From Glandiceps talaboti (Eukaryota; Hemichordata; Enteropneusta; Spengelidae): a DNA stretch of 64,000 nucleotides. Location of the stretch: positions 554,001 to 618,000 of the forward strand of contig NC_135564.1 in NCBI RefSeq assembly GCF_964340395.1. The letters are read 5' to 3'. Position 1 is the first letter of the stretch; every line of letters begins with the position of its first letter. Made by a program: the position numbers and the translations under genes. The notes below the pieces were generated by a model that did no database searches, had not been told where the DNA came from, and was given only the letters and a program-made list of their open reading frames with translations. Below, piece by piece: positions 25,322 through 42,985 of this stretch.

Positions 25322-28216
25322 ATGGCGGCGCACATGCTTGCAACAAGACTTCGTCTAGTTCTACAAAATCTTGAGTCCAAACTACGGGATGTATTCCCTT
25401 TTCATCCCCCAATAGGTTAGTATGAGTGATTCAGCCTTACTGGTGAAATGTGTGCAATACAAGGATGGTAATGCACTGTGCATGAGTGTGCGGCTCGCTC
25501 TGTGTTGAGTCATAGATCCTACACTAGGCTACAGTACAGTTCTACTAACTTCTAGGTCGAGAGCACAGGGGCGTGTAATATTTCTTAGATTGTTGTTTTC
25601 CAGGTCTACAGACTAAATATAACAACCTTTTGAATATATATTCCTACCTGTACAGGGAAAGAGATATTTATAGTATACGTAGTACTATAGATCGATACAT
25701 TTGTAGCAGCAAGATTCGTATGATATTTTCCGAAGAAAACGGAAATCTAAGCAATAATACACGCCCCTGTGGTCGAGAGAAGGATGATCATAAAAATACG
25801 AAATTCATGCATATAGTAGCAATGATACCCTTTATGGTAAACCATGGAGGTAGTCCTTCCTACCATGGAAGTATGAATACATAATGAGTGATGATGACAG
25901 CCTGTTATTACTAGTGACATGCGCTGTTGTGCTTTGCTCACTATGGGACAAACATAATTAACACCTTTCGTCAGGGCCTTGACTATACTGTGAGAGGAGG
26001 TATAAATCATAACGATACTGTATAGGAACTAGACTATCCATGGCCTGAGACTCTTGCATACAGAGTAAGTCGTTCCTTTCTTCTCCATCCTGCCGTGGAG
26101 GTATAAGGGGATACCTCCATGGTCCTGCAAAGAGACAACCATGAATCCTGGGTTTACCAGAAATGCTGGTAACTGAAGAATTAATATGCTCAGTGGTAAA
26201 ATATTAGCAATAAATTGAATATTTAATGATTTTACCTCGCCATGGCTACAAAAGTCCAGTTCCTATGACCAAAAATTCCAAAATCACAGGTTCAACCGCA
26301 ATTTCAGGGCTTCCTCCTAGCTGCAATAAATGTAGCATTTGCGGTGATTTTCAGGGTTTTTTCTGCTGTTTTTGTGCATTTTATCGCTCCGATGTTTAAC
26401 CGGAAGCAAATGCTACAATTCCTGTAATGTAAATGCAAATAGATGGAAGCGATTCAGATCAAAATCGCGAAGTTGGGTGAATCTTTCTGCTAAATTACGC
26501 TGTACCTGCCAAAAAATCTGACATTTCCTAACTCCAACATGAATTACAGAGAATTCAAGACCCAAGAAATGTTCAGAGGTACCCCGATCCATCAAAATCG
26601 GCAAAAGTAGCAATGCATGCAGCATTTGATATGTGTAGTACACTGACATCTCGCTCACGTTTTCAGCGTGATCTCGTCTATTTGTGTTTACATTACAGGA
26701 ATCGTAGTGTTTGCTTCCAGTTAACATTAGAATGACAAAAGGCACAAAAACAGCACAAAAACCCCTCAAAATCACAGCAAACGCTACAATTATCGCAGCT
26801 AGGCTTCCTCCTTACATATGATGCCATATTGGATGTTGTGATCACATGTTGAGCGAAACACATGCACTGTCTGCAAGCAGGACTAATATTCCTAGTACAA
26901 AAGTATATGGTGCAATAAATGAAATTACTGTAACTTTGAAAATTGATCAAAGTCTGAAAATCATGTCATATTATTTTGTTCTCAGCTCCTGCCTTGGCAG
27001 TGACAGGGTCAAACAATCTGCAGGATAAAGCAAACCAAACCAATACTGGGTTTGATATAAAAAGTTTATGGAATGGAATACTTTGGGCAGTACCAAAGTC
27101 AAAAAGATCATTAGAAAGAAGAAGAACTCGGAGAAGGGCTTTTGAAAAGAGAATTCATCCCAGACAAGACATTATACCATGTGAAGTTTGTGGACAACCC
27201 AAATTAATGTATCATTTATGTGGGTGAGTGGTTTGTAGCACTGATATTCAGTGTTTGTAGACAACCCAAATTAATATATCATTTGTGTGGGTGAGTGGTT
27301 TGTAGCACTGATATTCAGTGTTTGTAGACAACCCAAATTATTTTATCATATGGCTGGGTACAACTAGGTTCTCTCTTTCAAATTCTGTCCAAGAACTTTT
27401 GCCAATGACAAGCAAATGTCAGCCTTAGAGACCAAACTAGTCAAATCCTGATAATTCATGGAAACCCAACAAAAAATAATTGAAATCTCAGTAATAGATA
27501 TTACCTACTCCCTAACATGCAGAAACAAGTCATAATGAATGAAAGAATGTATACAGGAAAAGGTACAGTCTTGGTTCATATATATCATTGCATCAATGCA
27601 ATAAGGTCATATCTGCTACACAATTATATAGCAGATATGACCTTATTGCACTGACACAATGATATACTGGAAAAGATAGTGTTTCAGTTCACTCTTTGAA
27701 TTCTGGTTAATCTCAGGACATTCAAAAATACAGTTGTATAATTAAAGCAATTGAAATGTACCGGTACTTTATACACCTGATATGAATATAATAAATGAGT
27801 GTGGCACATAGTGTTATCATTTCACTTGAGTGTTTGGGATGTGTGACAACTAAAACCACCGTCATATACCAAAGCCTCTTTTACGGCACCGCCCAAAACG
27901 CACTGTCACGGAAGAAATAACAGCTCTAGTGTGCGAGAATGAACTAAAACAGTATCATAATAGATGTTACATAATAAATTCAAAATTCTATTATTTCTCT
28001 TTCAGCCATTGTGTTCAGAAAGTAAGAACTGAAACAGAAGCAATTAGAGAAAAGTTAGGAGAAGAATGGCATTGGAATATTCCGCAAACAGAGACACTTG
28101 TTTTGTATGAAGGAGAGTCTGTAACTAATACAGATAAAAACAAACACATTGTAGAAATGAAAAAGAAGAGACCATCATGGTTCAGTAAGGAACTCTACGA
28201 AGAAAGGAAGTCTTGA
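25322..28216 (+). CDS. MRPL32: Mitochondrial ribosomal protein L32 (bL32m)
   Basis: Large-subunit mitoribosome protein. Exons 25322-25415, 26986-27223 and 28006-28216 total 543 nt and encode 180 aa (human 188). The N-terminus MAAHMLATRLRLVLQNLESK is Arg/Leu-rich and fits a mitochondrial presequence; in known homologues the precursor is cleaved by the m-AAA protease. The core has SLWNGILWAVPKSKRSLERR and a basic stretch, then a zinc site with Cys at residues 97, 100, 110 and 113 (CEVCG...HLCGHC). The C-terminus has ETLVLYEGE and KRPSWFSKELYEERKS. The second intron interrupts the Gly codon between the last two zinc cysteines. The end of exon 2 and its donor are tandemly duplicated in the following intron (27252-27340). 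Confidence 0.97.
26310..26814. mobile_element. Foldback element (about 500 bp) with about 130-bp inverted arms, in MRPL32 intron 1
   Basis: The left arm (about 26318-26442) carries CCTAGCTGCAATAAATGTAG, GCTGTTTTTGTGC and CAATTCCTGTAATGTAAA. The reverse complement of 26680-26810 carries CCTAGCTGCGATAATTGTAG, GCTGTTTTTGTGC and CGATTCCTGTAATGTAAA. No coding capacity; likely a MITE-like element. Confidence 0.75.
27186..27345 (+). repeat. Tandem duplication of MRPL32 exon-2 end plus 5' splice site
   Basis: The last part of exon 2 (TTTGTGGACAACCCAAATTA and onward to the donor GTGAGT at 27224) recurs 67 bp downstream, with donor GTGAGT at 27291. It recurs partially again from 27319 with the donor degraded to GTACAA. 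Between copies lies CACTGATATTCAG, which resembles a 3' splice site with a CTGAT branch motif. The second copy (27252-27290) is 39 nt, in frame and stop-free. Confidence 0.9.
27580..27667. repeat. Hairpin-forming inverted repeat in MRPL32 intron 2
   Basis: 21-nt arms at 27597-27617 (TGCAATAAGGTCATATCTGC plus T) and 27630-27650 are perfect reverse complements around a 12-nt AT-rich loop. Imperfect pairing extends the arms to about 38 nt. Confidence 0.9.
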
Positions 28217-28290
28217 TCTACAAGATAGATGATCTATTAATATATTTCATAATATTTCTTGTCAAATTTGATGACTTAGTGCTATGCATT

Positions 28291-28648
28291 GTTAATGTGG
28301 TCATATGGATGACAAAAAGTCACAAATGTGTATTTATTTGGGATTTTTCTTTCTTAAGAAGACAACTCTATTATGTGCTCCAACTTGTAAAAACGTGAAA
28401 TAGCATCAATCGACCAAGTCTGTGTTTGTAACTCAATAAATTACAAGAAGCTAAAAACTGAAAAGTTTGTTATTGTACATACAACAGCCGTGATGATATT
28501 TTACACATTTTTTTAGTGTTTTGCACTTTTTTTGAGTTAAAAAGGCTTAGTATATGTTATTTCACAGTTTTTTCCAACTATAGTTGATTTATTAATTGAA
28601 ATCCAAACTCAGTACCCATTCATCATCCATTTGACCACTTTAACAATA
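28291..28648. mobile_element. Foldback/MITE-like element, copy 1 of the GTGGTCATATGGAT family
   Basis: The left end GTTAATGTGGTCATATGGAT and the right end, reverse complemented (GTTAAAGTGGTCAAATGGAT), match, as do internal TTTGTTATTGTA-type segments. A related element lies at 29004-29255. The MRPL32 3' UTR probably ends inside it. Confidence 0.6.
28435..28440 (+). promoter_or_regulatory. Probable MRPL32 poly(A) signal
   Basis: AATAAA about 220 bp after the MRPL32 stop. Confidence 0.55.
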
Positions 28649-29003
28649 TTGAAATAAGAGGAATAAGTAGCAATATAGAATCTTGTAGTCTGACTTGTGT
28701 TGCCATTGTTAGCTGAACAAAGTTGTTTACTGGTAGTCACATTTATTTCAAGACTTCAAAGACAAATGGATAGATTACCAACATTATATGGGGACATTGT
28801 GTCTAGCCTGTTATATGTTATACTTAGTGAAATGACTTAGAGATGAAAAGTGGGCTAGCATACTGGTGCTGTTTGGCTATCACATACTAACTATCGGTAC
28901 TATTCTACTAGTGAAAGTCCAAATAAAGATTTCTACAAACTATATAACAAGTATGTCAATTGTTAATTGACCAGTAACTTGGAAAGTTTCTTAAGAGAGA
29001 CGG

Positions 29004-29255
29004 AGTTAAAGTGGTCATATGGATTGGGTATGCATTGGAATTTTAATTCATAAAACAATTTTATCATGACTTCCTTCTCGAGAAATCAATGTGAAACAAC
29101 GTCAAGTGCGTTTAGAACTCCATAAATTGGAAAAGATTAATGTGTAAAATGTTTGTTGTCCCTACAATAACAAACTTTTGATAAAATTGTTTTATTTAAG
29201 TGTAAAATAAATAAATACCCAATCCAATTCCTCGTCCATATGGCCACTTTATTTT
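29004..29255. mobile_element. Foldback/MITE-like element, copy 2 of the GTGGTCATATGGAT family
   Basis: The left end GTTAAAGTGGTCATATGGAT pairs with the reverse complement of about 29210-29252 (AAAGTGGCCATATGGAC). Internal AAAACAATTTTATC pairs with its inverted copy near 29170-29195. Confidence 0.6.
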
Positions 29256-29639
29256 GTATGACTGGTATGTAGCAAGACTTTGAAACTATGGAATATGAAT
29301 AATTTTGGCCTTGTGAATAAACCATAGACTGACTTTCATTTGAAACCACTTGGAGACGTGTTTAGTAGTCATACATCATTACATGTATGTGGATGGGATT
29401 TTCTGGGATGCAGTGCTTTTTAGATGTGTGTAATTGTACGTGATACCTATAGTACTACACATATTGCATTAACACCCCACCCCCCCTCCCCCAGTACTTC
29501 ACCAAAAACTGTGAATGTGGTGCATGCTGTGCTGTTATGTAACAAGCTATGCATGTACAAGTGTGTAGTGATGGGGAAATTTATCTGATTGTGTCCATAG
29601 TGATTATTATAATATACCTAGTGATAATGCTGTGCCATG

Positions 29640-29870
29640 ATTCGCTAGAATCAGTCACGTGATAGGAAAATAGAATGACTATTTCCCTCGGGGAATAGTT
29701 CCATCAACTATTACATGGTCACGTGACCACCACGAGTTCACAGCAGGTGAAAATGGCAGCTTCTGACGAGTTCACAGCATGAGGTATATTATAAAACACA
29801 TTGCCTGGCCTATATTCGGGCTATATAGCCCTCATGGCCAGGCAATATGTGTTCACTATAATGACTGCTT
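29640..29870. repeat. Palindrome-rich segment with CACGTG boxes and a hairpin
   Basis: Contains GTCACGTGAT (near 29655) and the perfect 12-bp palindrome GGTCACGTGACC (near 29719). These are followed by an inverted repeat with arms TTGCCTGGCC and GGCCAGGCAA, enclosing the palindrome GGGCTATATAGCCC. It may be a decayed mobile element; no gene start was recognised. Confidence 0.6.
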
Positions 29871-31970
29871 TATCTTTACAGAGAAACTTAGTCACAAGTA
29901 GCTAGTTTTAGCACAGCTTGTGACTGGCAAACTTGATGGCTTGTTAGAATCAGTTGTAGAAGGAACTACATGTACAGTAAAGGAAGTGTCGGTATGTTTT
30001 GATGCAAGTAGAAGTCTACCCCTCAGACACATGTACAGTTAGTACACACAATACTACTTTCTCATTTCCAGTCAAATTACTTTTAATTGTTTTTTAAAAT
30101 TTCAAACATCAACATTGCAAAGTTTTTTTTTGTTTAGGTACCATAAAGTAATTATGTAGTACCTTAATAAAACTAATGGTATACTGTACACACATATCAT
30201 TCTGAGTTTTTGATAAGGAAATATATTACAAAAGATGATACTGATAGTTTAAAAATTTCAATATACATATGACAGTGTTACTTGATGGCACTTTTTGATG
30301 TTGCTCAGTAATTTCTCCTTCTACACTCTGAAGTCAGTAGGTGTGGAAGATGGAATGTGTTGATTGTATCTTTCAGTTTTGACAAAGTGCACCTGGCTCT
30401 ATTCTAGCATATTACAGATATTCTTTCTAGAGTTGATCTACTTAGCCTGCAATGGTTCATGTTCAGTGATGACCTGGACAATATTACAGATTTTTATGAC
30501 CACTAGCTTAGAAATTGCCGTGGTCTCATGTCTCAAACTAATAATATCCAAACCCAAAACATTGTTCACTTATGATTGTCTGTCTTCAGCCATTGGCAAA
30601 ACTCTACCTTGGCTGCTAAAATACATTGTTGTTGGTGGTGGGCCTCTTCATATTCAACTGGGTAAGTGGAATGTGTGGGGCTTGTTTCCATAGCAAGCTG
30701 GGTGAGTGAGCTGGCAAACATTCTCTCCACTCAGTTTGTGAACTTGGTATCATCAATATCAGTAATTTTCATGGATGCCATACTTAGAGGCTGATTGGAT
30801 TAACAAGTCACATGATGCCAATATTATGTTGACTGTTAAATTACCAGGATATGACCTTTGAACATCAACAAGGATATGTTAATTTCATGCTGAATTTTTC
30901 TCATGGTGAACAAATAATGACAAAATTGATAATATTGAACTTAAAATGCTCATAAGATTAACCACCAAGCTTTATATGAAGGTTACAGGGTATATGGAGC
31001 CCCATGAATACCTGTATTTTAGTCTATCACTTAGCTGACTGATTACCACCCAGCTTTCTATGAAGGTTACATGTAGCCCCATTAATACCTGTATTTTACA
31101 GTCTATTACTTAGCTGACTGATTACCACCAAGCTTTCTATGAAGGCTACATGTCACTTGGCTGACTGATAAAAATTGGGGAATTAAAGTAATCATCCAAT
31201 AAACCTTTTTTTTTTGCACTTTACGTTCTAAGTTGGCAATTTCTGAGCTAAAATAGGATATAAACAGGAAACAGCAAGACAATATTCAAGTCTGCAAGGC
31301 CACATGACTAACAAATGTAAATATACACCTATAAGAGCAACACTGCAAGTTTTTTGGGTTTTTAAAAAAAAAAAAGAAGTAGTATGTCAACTTCTTACCA
31401 TAATGACATCTTGGATTAACAGAGAAGAAACATGATATGGTTTTCAGCATTTTGGTCAATACATGCAAATACTGAAGTTTTAAAAAGGTGATTTTTTTTT
31501 CATATATCTTCTTTAGCCAAAACATCTCTTATTCACAGGAATTTAAATATACATTACTAATTAAATTTTGAAAGTTCTAAGGAGCATTAGGTGGTAATAT
31601 TGTTTGACTTTAAAATAGTCATTAGTGGTGCTCCAATAATTTGCATGAAGCACTTCTACATCTGCATTTTAGTCTTAAAAAATAAACAGGGCAGTGTTAA
31701 ATATTGATGATAAAAAAGAAGAAAAAACAGTATGACATTAATCCTTAGAATGCCATGAATTTTTAATATATATGGTAACAATATGACCAACCAACCCCAC
31801 TCCCCAGAAATTTATCTTTTTATATCCAAGATGCAGAGTACGATCAACTCAATTTTGATTTGGGGGTGGGGGTCACTTTAAATCCAACATCATTCTGATT
31901 ATATTTTACTGGATATGTCTAACCATGGACCCTCCACTTTTGTCTATGGTCTAACATTAAGAAACAGTGG
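29871..31970. other. Intergenic sequence with a small 3-copy repeat
   Basis: No gene was recognised. At 30961-31170 a unit starting ACCACCAAGCTTT.TATGAAG with TTAGCTGACTGATT occurs three times, the third shortened. The frame at 30364-30693 has no recognisable domain. Confidence 0.5.
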
Positions 31971-31971
31971 C

Positions 31972-32182
31972 AGCAAATTATATGACAGAATCCTATGACA
32001 AGCGAGTGCAAATGGGGCACACTAAGGGTATCTGTACGAGTGCTTGCAGTGTTCTCTGCAACAGTACTTTCGTGGGTGTAGTGAGTGGAAGTGCAGTAGA
32101 AAACACTGCAAGCATGAGTAATAATATCCCCAAGTACCCACAATGGCACTCACATGACATGGGGGTTCTGTTATATTTACAT
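31972..32182. mobile_element. Palindromic MITE (about 210 bp), TTCTGTCATAT family, copy A
   Basis: Almost the whole element is one inverted repeat. The left arm reads ATATGACAGAATCCTATGAC, then GTGCTTGCAGTGTTCTCTGC. The right arm, reverse complemented, reads ATATAACAGAACCCCATGTC, then CATGCTTGCAGTGTTTTCTAC. The arms are about 85 bp. Related copies lie at 38150-38353 and 50975-51140, and a partial one at about 6160-6260. Confidence 0.8.
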
Positions 32183-33024
32183 ATTTACTATACACAAGTG
32201 TGGCATTGTAAAGGTTAACTCATACAGAACACTGGAACACATAATTCAGTGCAGCTTACCCTGTCCAGTATCATTCTTGTCTGAGCAGCTAAATATTGAA
32301 GATTTCAAAATACTTCTAAACTTTGATTACATTTAGCAGTGTGGAGAAAGTTTTCATGGAGAGCAATTTTTAGTTACCCCAAGGGCAGTGTCCTGTTTTT
32401 AAGCCTTAAAAGTTAGAATTACATAGAGTTGCAGAAACCAAGTCATTAAAGGAATGTCTCTAAGTCACTGATAAAATCAATCTGCAAATCAATCTGCATT
32501 CTCCAAGTTTCACAAAGGATTCAGTTCCAGAAAATTTGCTTACAGGTTTAAAAACCTTTATAAATTCTACCAGATTTCCTCTTCTCTTCTCTCCTGGAGT
32601 TCTCAAACCTTAAAAATCACTTAAATTACCAATCATGGAATTCAATGAGAAATATAGAATCTGTGATTTGTCATATTGTGTATATACAACTATGGTCTCT
32701 TCTAGGCTATTTCCAGACTAAGTTTAAATTTTGGTCACAAAAACAGGAGTCTGGCAGATCTGTACAAGAAAGTTGGTCCTCAACAAGTGAATGTGCCTAT
32801 CTAATCCTTATGGCTCCACTGATAAGATAACACTAATACGAGAACCTAGGACTGAATCATGGGCCTTTAACAAATATTTTGCACCTTTGTCAGTCTTTTT
32901 TCTCTTCTATATCTCCAGTTCAATGTATTTGCATGATGTTTGAAGAGTCCTGGACACATAGATTCTATCAACCTTGACATTCATCAAATCTGACTTTGGA
33001 CTATTTCCATGGCTAAAAGCTCAG

Positions 33025-39601
<6,577 letters not shown>

Positions 39602-39633
39602 TCACAAGTTGAGGTCAAAGGAGTCGTCAAAAC

Positions 39634-39702
39634 TTTTCGCGGGATTCCCTCCTCACGTGTTCTTGTAGTTTGTCAAGTTCTGATTGGTTTATTTTTGGCG
39701 CG
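39634..39702 (-). promoter_or_regulatory. CDK2 proximal promoter with E2F-like and CCAAT sites
   Basis: TTTTCGCGGGA at 39634-39644 and TTTTTGGCGCG at 39692-39702 both match the E2F consensus TTTSSCGC. ATTGG (inverted CCAAT) lies at 39683-39687 and a CACGTG E-box at 39654-39659. They sit 130-200 bp upstream of the CDK2 start codon, a typical arrangement for G1/S genes. Function is inferred from motif match. Confidence 0.65.
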
Positions 39703-40080
39703 ATACACGCCCCCTCAAATTCATTGGGTAAAGTAGAAGAGAATATGTTATTCATCATGTTCATAGGGGTGTAAAGATCTGCGACGTATTGTTAAAAAGT
39801 GTGAATGTGTTAAATGTTGTGTAACCTCTTCAACATTTTACATAAAGGAATATTTTATATCGTAAATGTGGCAAAACAATTCTTTTAGTATGAAATTGAA
39901 GTTGGCAATGGGACCTGAAAGACACTATTGTAGTTCAATCCATACCTCACATATAGTAGTTGGGTCCAAACAGTTTGGGTCAGATTGAGGTCATAATATT
40001 ATGATTACGTTGCGCGGGTATTGTGAAACCAATCAACAAATGAGTCTCTCAACTGATCAACTGATACCCAGCAAGTACGT

Positions 40081-41820
40081 AAGGGACCGGTCAGTTTCTT
40101 CGGCCTGGGGGGTCCGGTGGATTGGGAGGGGGGTCACTCTGTTTTTGAAATTGGCAGTAGGGGGGGGGTCATGCTGTTTTCAGAATTGTGCATAGGGGGG
40201 GGGGGGTCATTGTGTTTTGGATTGTGATGGAAGAAAAAAATCCTTTTTCTACAATGGCATACAGCCTTGTCTGAAATGTGGTACATGTCAATATTTGTTC
40301 TTCTCCCTGTTTCTTACATGAATTCTTTAATATTACTTATTAGTTCAAGCATAACTATAAATATACATATACATGTATTACCTAGCTACCGGTACCACAC
40401 TAGTTACAGAACATGTCATGTAAATGCTTTGCTGTTTCACAATCAGTGCTTCACTTATATTGCACTTTGGGGCATAAGTGAACTTGAAGATTTCGTACTT
40501 AGGTAATCTTCATAATATATAGTTTATAAAAGAAGTTAATCTAAAATGTTCCCTACTCGTCACTATGAACTTGTCAGAAGGGATTAATACACTTTCTATT
40601 TTGGACACTACATGTTATTGACACAACAAATCACCACATCTCATCAGATTCCAGTTTCTATTATACACTCGGTATGACCACCTAAAGTTCTCTAACATAC
40701 CGGTGACTTTACTATACATGCAATATTAATGCCACTATACCAATGTTACGGGGCCATTTTTATGTGACATGGGAAACTCATTTAAAACTTACATTTGCGT
40801 TAGCTATTCGAGGCTTGGCAATATTACCTCAAAGGCTATGAATAACCTAAACATTGCCTTAATAGAAGCCAAAAACTGCAGATCTGCCAGGGGAAAAACC
40901 CCAAGGACTCCCTCACCCCTAGAGGTCACTCATGCATTCAACCAACAATCAGATGCACCAACAACCTTTTTACTGTCATAATGGTATTAAACTTTTCTTA
41001 ATATTTTCACCCAATTCTAATTTGAAATGATATTGTCTTTTAAAGATGTGAAATGTTTGCCAAGGTAGTCTAAAATTGCCTTAAACTCCAAATCTCCCCC
41101 TACCAATGATACTACCAGTAGATGTGCTGACCTTTACTACATGTATATAATGATACCATTTAACTGTTTAGGAACATATTTCAACCCTATGTAAGTTATA
41201 AAGAATAGTTTCTGATACTTGATGGTGCTGTCTTGTAAAAAATGGATTGAGTTATTGCTTGAAAGGGTCTGTCTGAATAGCCTAAAAATTGGCGTTAAGG
41301 GTAAAAATCCTCCAGGGCTTCTAGAGGGAGACCCCCTTGGACCCCCCACATGAGGTGGACATATTCCAGTCTCAAGTTCTTCCCCTCTTACTATCAAGAT
41401 GCTATCAAAGTATATTTCAAAAGTATTTCAACCCTGTCACAGTGTAGTTGCTTTTTACATGTTGATGCTGTCTTGTAAAGCTTGGAAATTATTGTCTGAA
41501 AGGGCCTGAATAGTCTCAAAATTGACTTTTCAGAGTAAAAAACAAAAAACCTCCTGGGCTTCTAGGGGGAGACCCCTAGGACCCCCCCATAAGAGATATA
41601 CATATTCCCTGCCCAAGCTTTCCTATACCTTTCACTGTCAAGATAACTCCTTTTGGAATATATTTACCCTGTGTAGTCAATAATTATAATTATGATAGTG
41701 CTAACCCGGGATCTTATAATGTAGATGCAAGACAGTCAAGCAGTCCACACTGAGGGGGGGGGGTGTCATCAAGTTTTAGAATTAAGTGATAGGGGGGTCA
41801 GCCTGTATTTGGTTTTACAG
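40081..41820. mobile_element. Right-truncated copy 2 of the 1.8-kb TIR transposon
   Basis: Begins AAGGGACCGGTCAGTTTCTT, identical to the left end of copy 1 (17565), again preceded by TA. It follows copy 1 closely through most of the interior but stops after GGTCAGCCTGT..TTTTACAGAT, so the right inverted repeat is missing. Small indels relative to copy 1 break the shared small frame, arguing against coding. Confidence 0.8.
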
Positions 41821-41829
41821 ATTTTTCCT

Positions 41830-42985
41830 TGTTTGCAACCTCCCGCTATCGATTGAAAAAATCCCACTGATTTTTCAGCGGGAAGTTAACTTTTTACAGG
41901 AACAGCTTCGTTGACTGCACCTGTAGTTTTCTTCCTTCATTGTATTTATGCACCTGCATTTTCGTTTCTTCCAGTCACATTCACTCTGTACCTTAGCTTC
42001 TTTTAGTGGTCTGAGCTTAACCAATCAGAATCACATTCACTCTCAGCACTCATAGCTTGAATGCAGTTATTATCTGTAGCCAGACCGGTAACATGTCGGA
42101 ACCCTCAGTTTGCAGACTGTGTACAACGCCGTGATAAATGGAGTAGTCGGCAGAAATTTATTTGGGCATGTCATCGTGATAGTATTTACAACCAAAGTTG
42201 TGGAAAGAGGTTATCTTTATCAACAGATATGCTGAATATTGGTGAAACGTTTTGTTGGAGAACTGGAAAAACACTGAGTTGAACTTGGAGAGCACGCCAC
42301 TCGCGTGACGAAGTGGACAATGATAGTGAAACCATTCTATTGGTAGGTCAACGCCCAAACTGTTCCTGCAGTACTTCTTAACAGGTGGTTTTCTGGAGTA
42401 ACCCGAGTCTGAGTACTCTAAGAACGGACATTTCTTCCGGGCTGGAATTGAAGTGAAAAGTAACGCGTTTCCAATGTGTTCCAAGCCCTGGACGTACTAA
42501 AGGAATATCTGCACAGAGTGGTGAATGGCCGTTGAACTTAACTTTTGCCTGATGTCAGCAGGGTTAGGGTAGTGCATTCATCACTTTGAACTAGAGTGAA
42601 CTGTGTCCACTCTTGGGCAATGTTAAATTTGAACTTTGACTGAAAACACTCGGAGTTCAAGTGGTACTGTATTGCCAAACGAACATTTTGGTTGATTGGC
42701 TCGCTGTTGGTGAATAGGTTAGTACAGTTTTACTCATTACTCATATGAAAATAATACACCGCAATTCTATCAGCATTGATTTGTTAGGATTCAAGATCTT
42801 TGGAGTCGTTGCTGAAGTTTAGAGTACAGTTATTGCGTATTGTTGTCAGAAGTATTCAACAAAGCATTTTTCTGAATTTGTTTAACTTGTTTCATACATT
42901 TAATTTCATCAATCGGTACAAATTACATTCATTATCCATGATTTCAAGGGTGATAGTACAAGTTCATTCAGCATATTGATTATTG
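41830..42985. other. Intergenic sequence, nothing firmly recognised
   Basis: Contains an open frame at 42061-42282 (+) with several Cys residues but no family I recognise and no convincing splice context. No repeat structure stands out. Confidence 0.4.
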
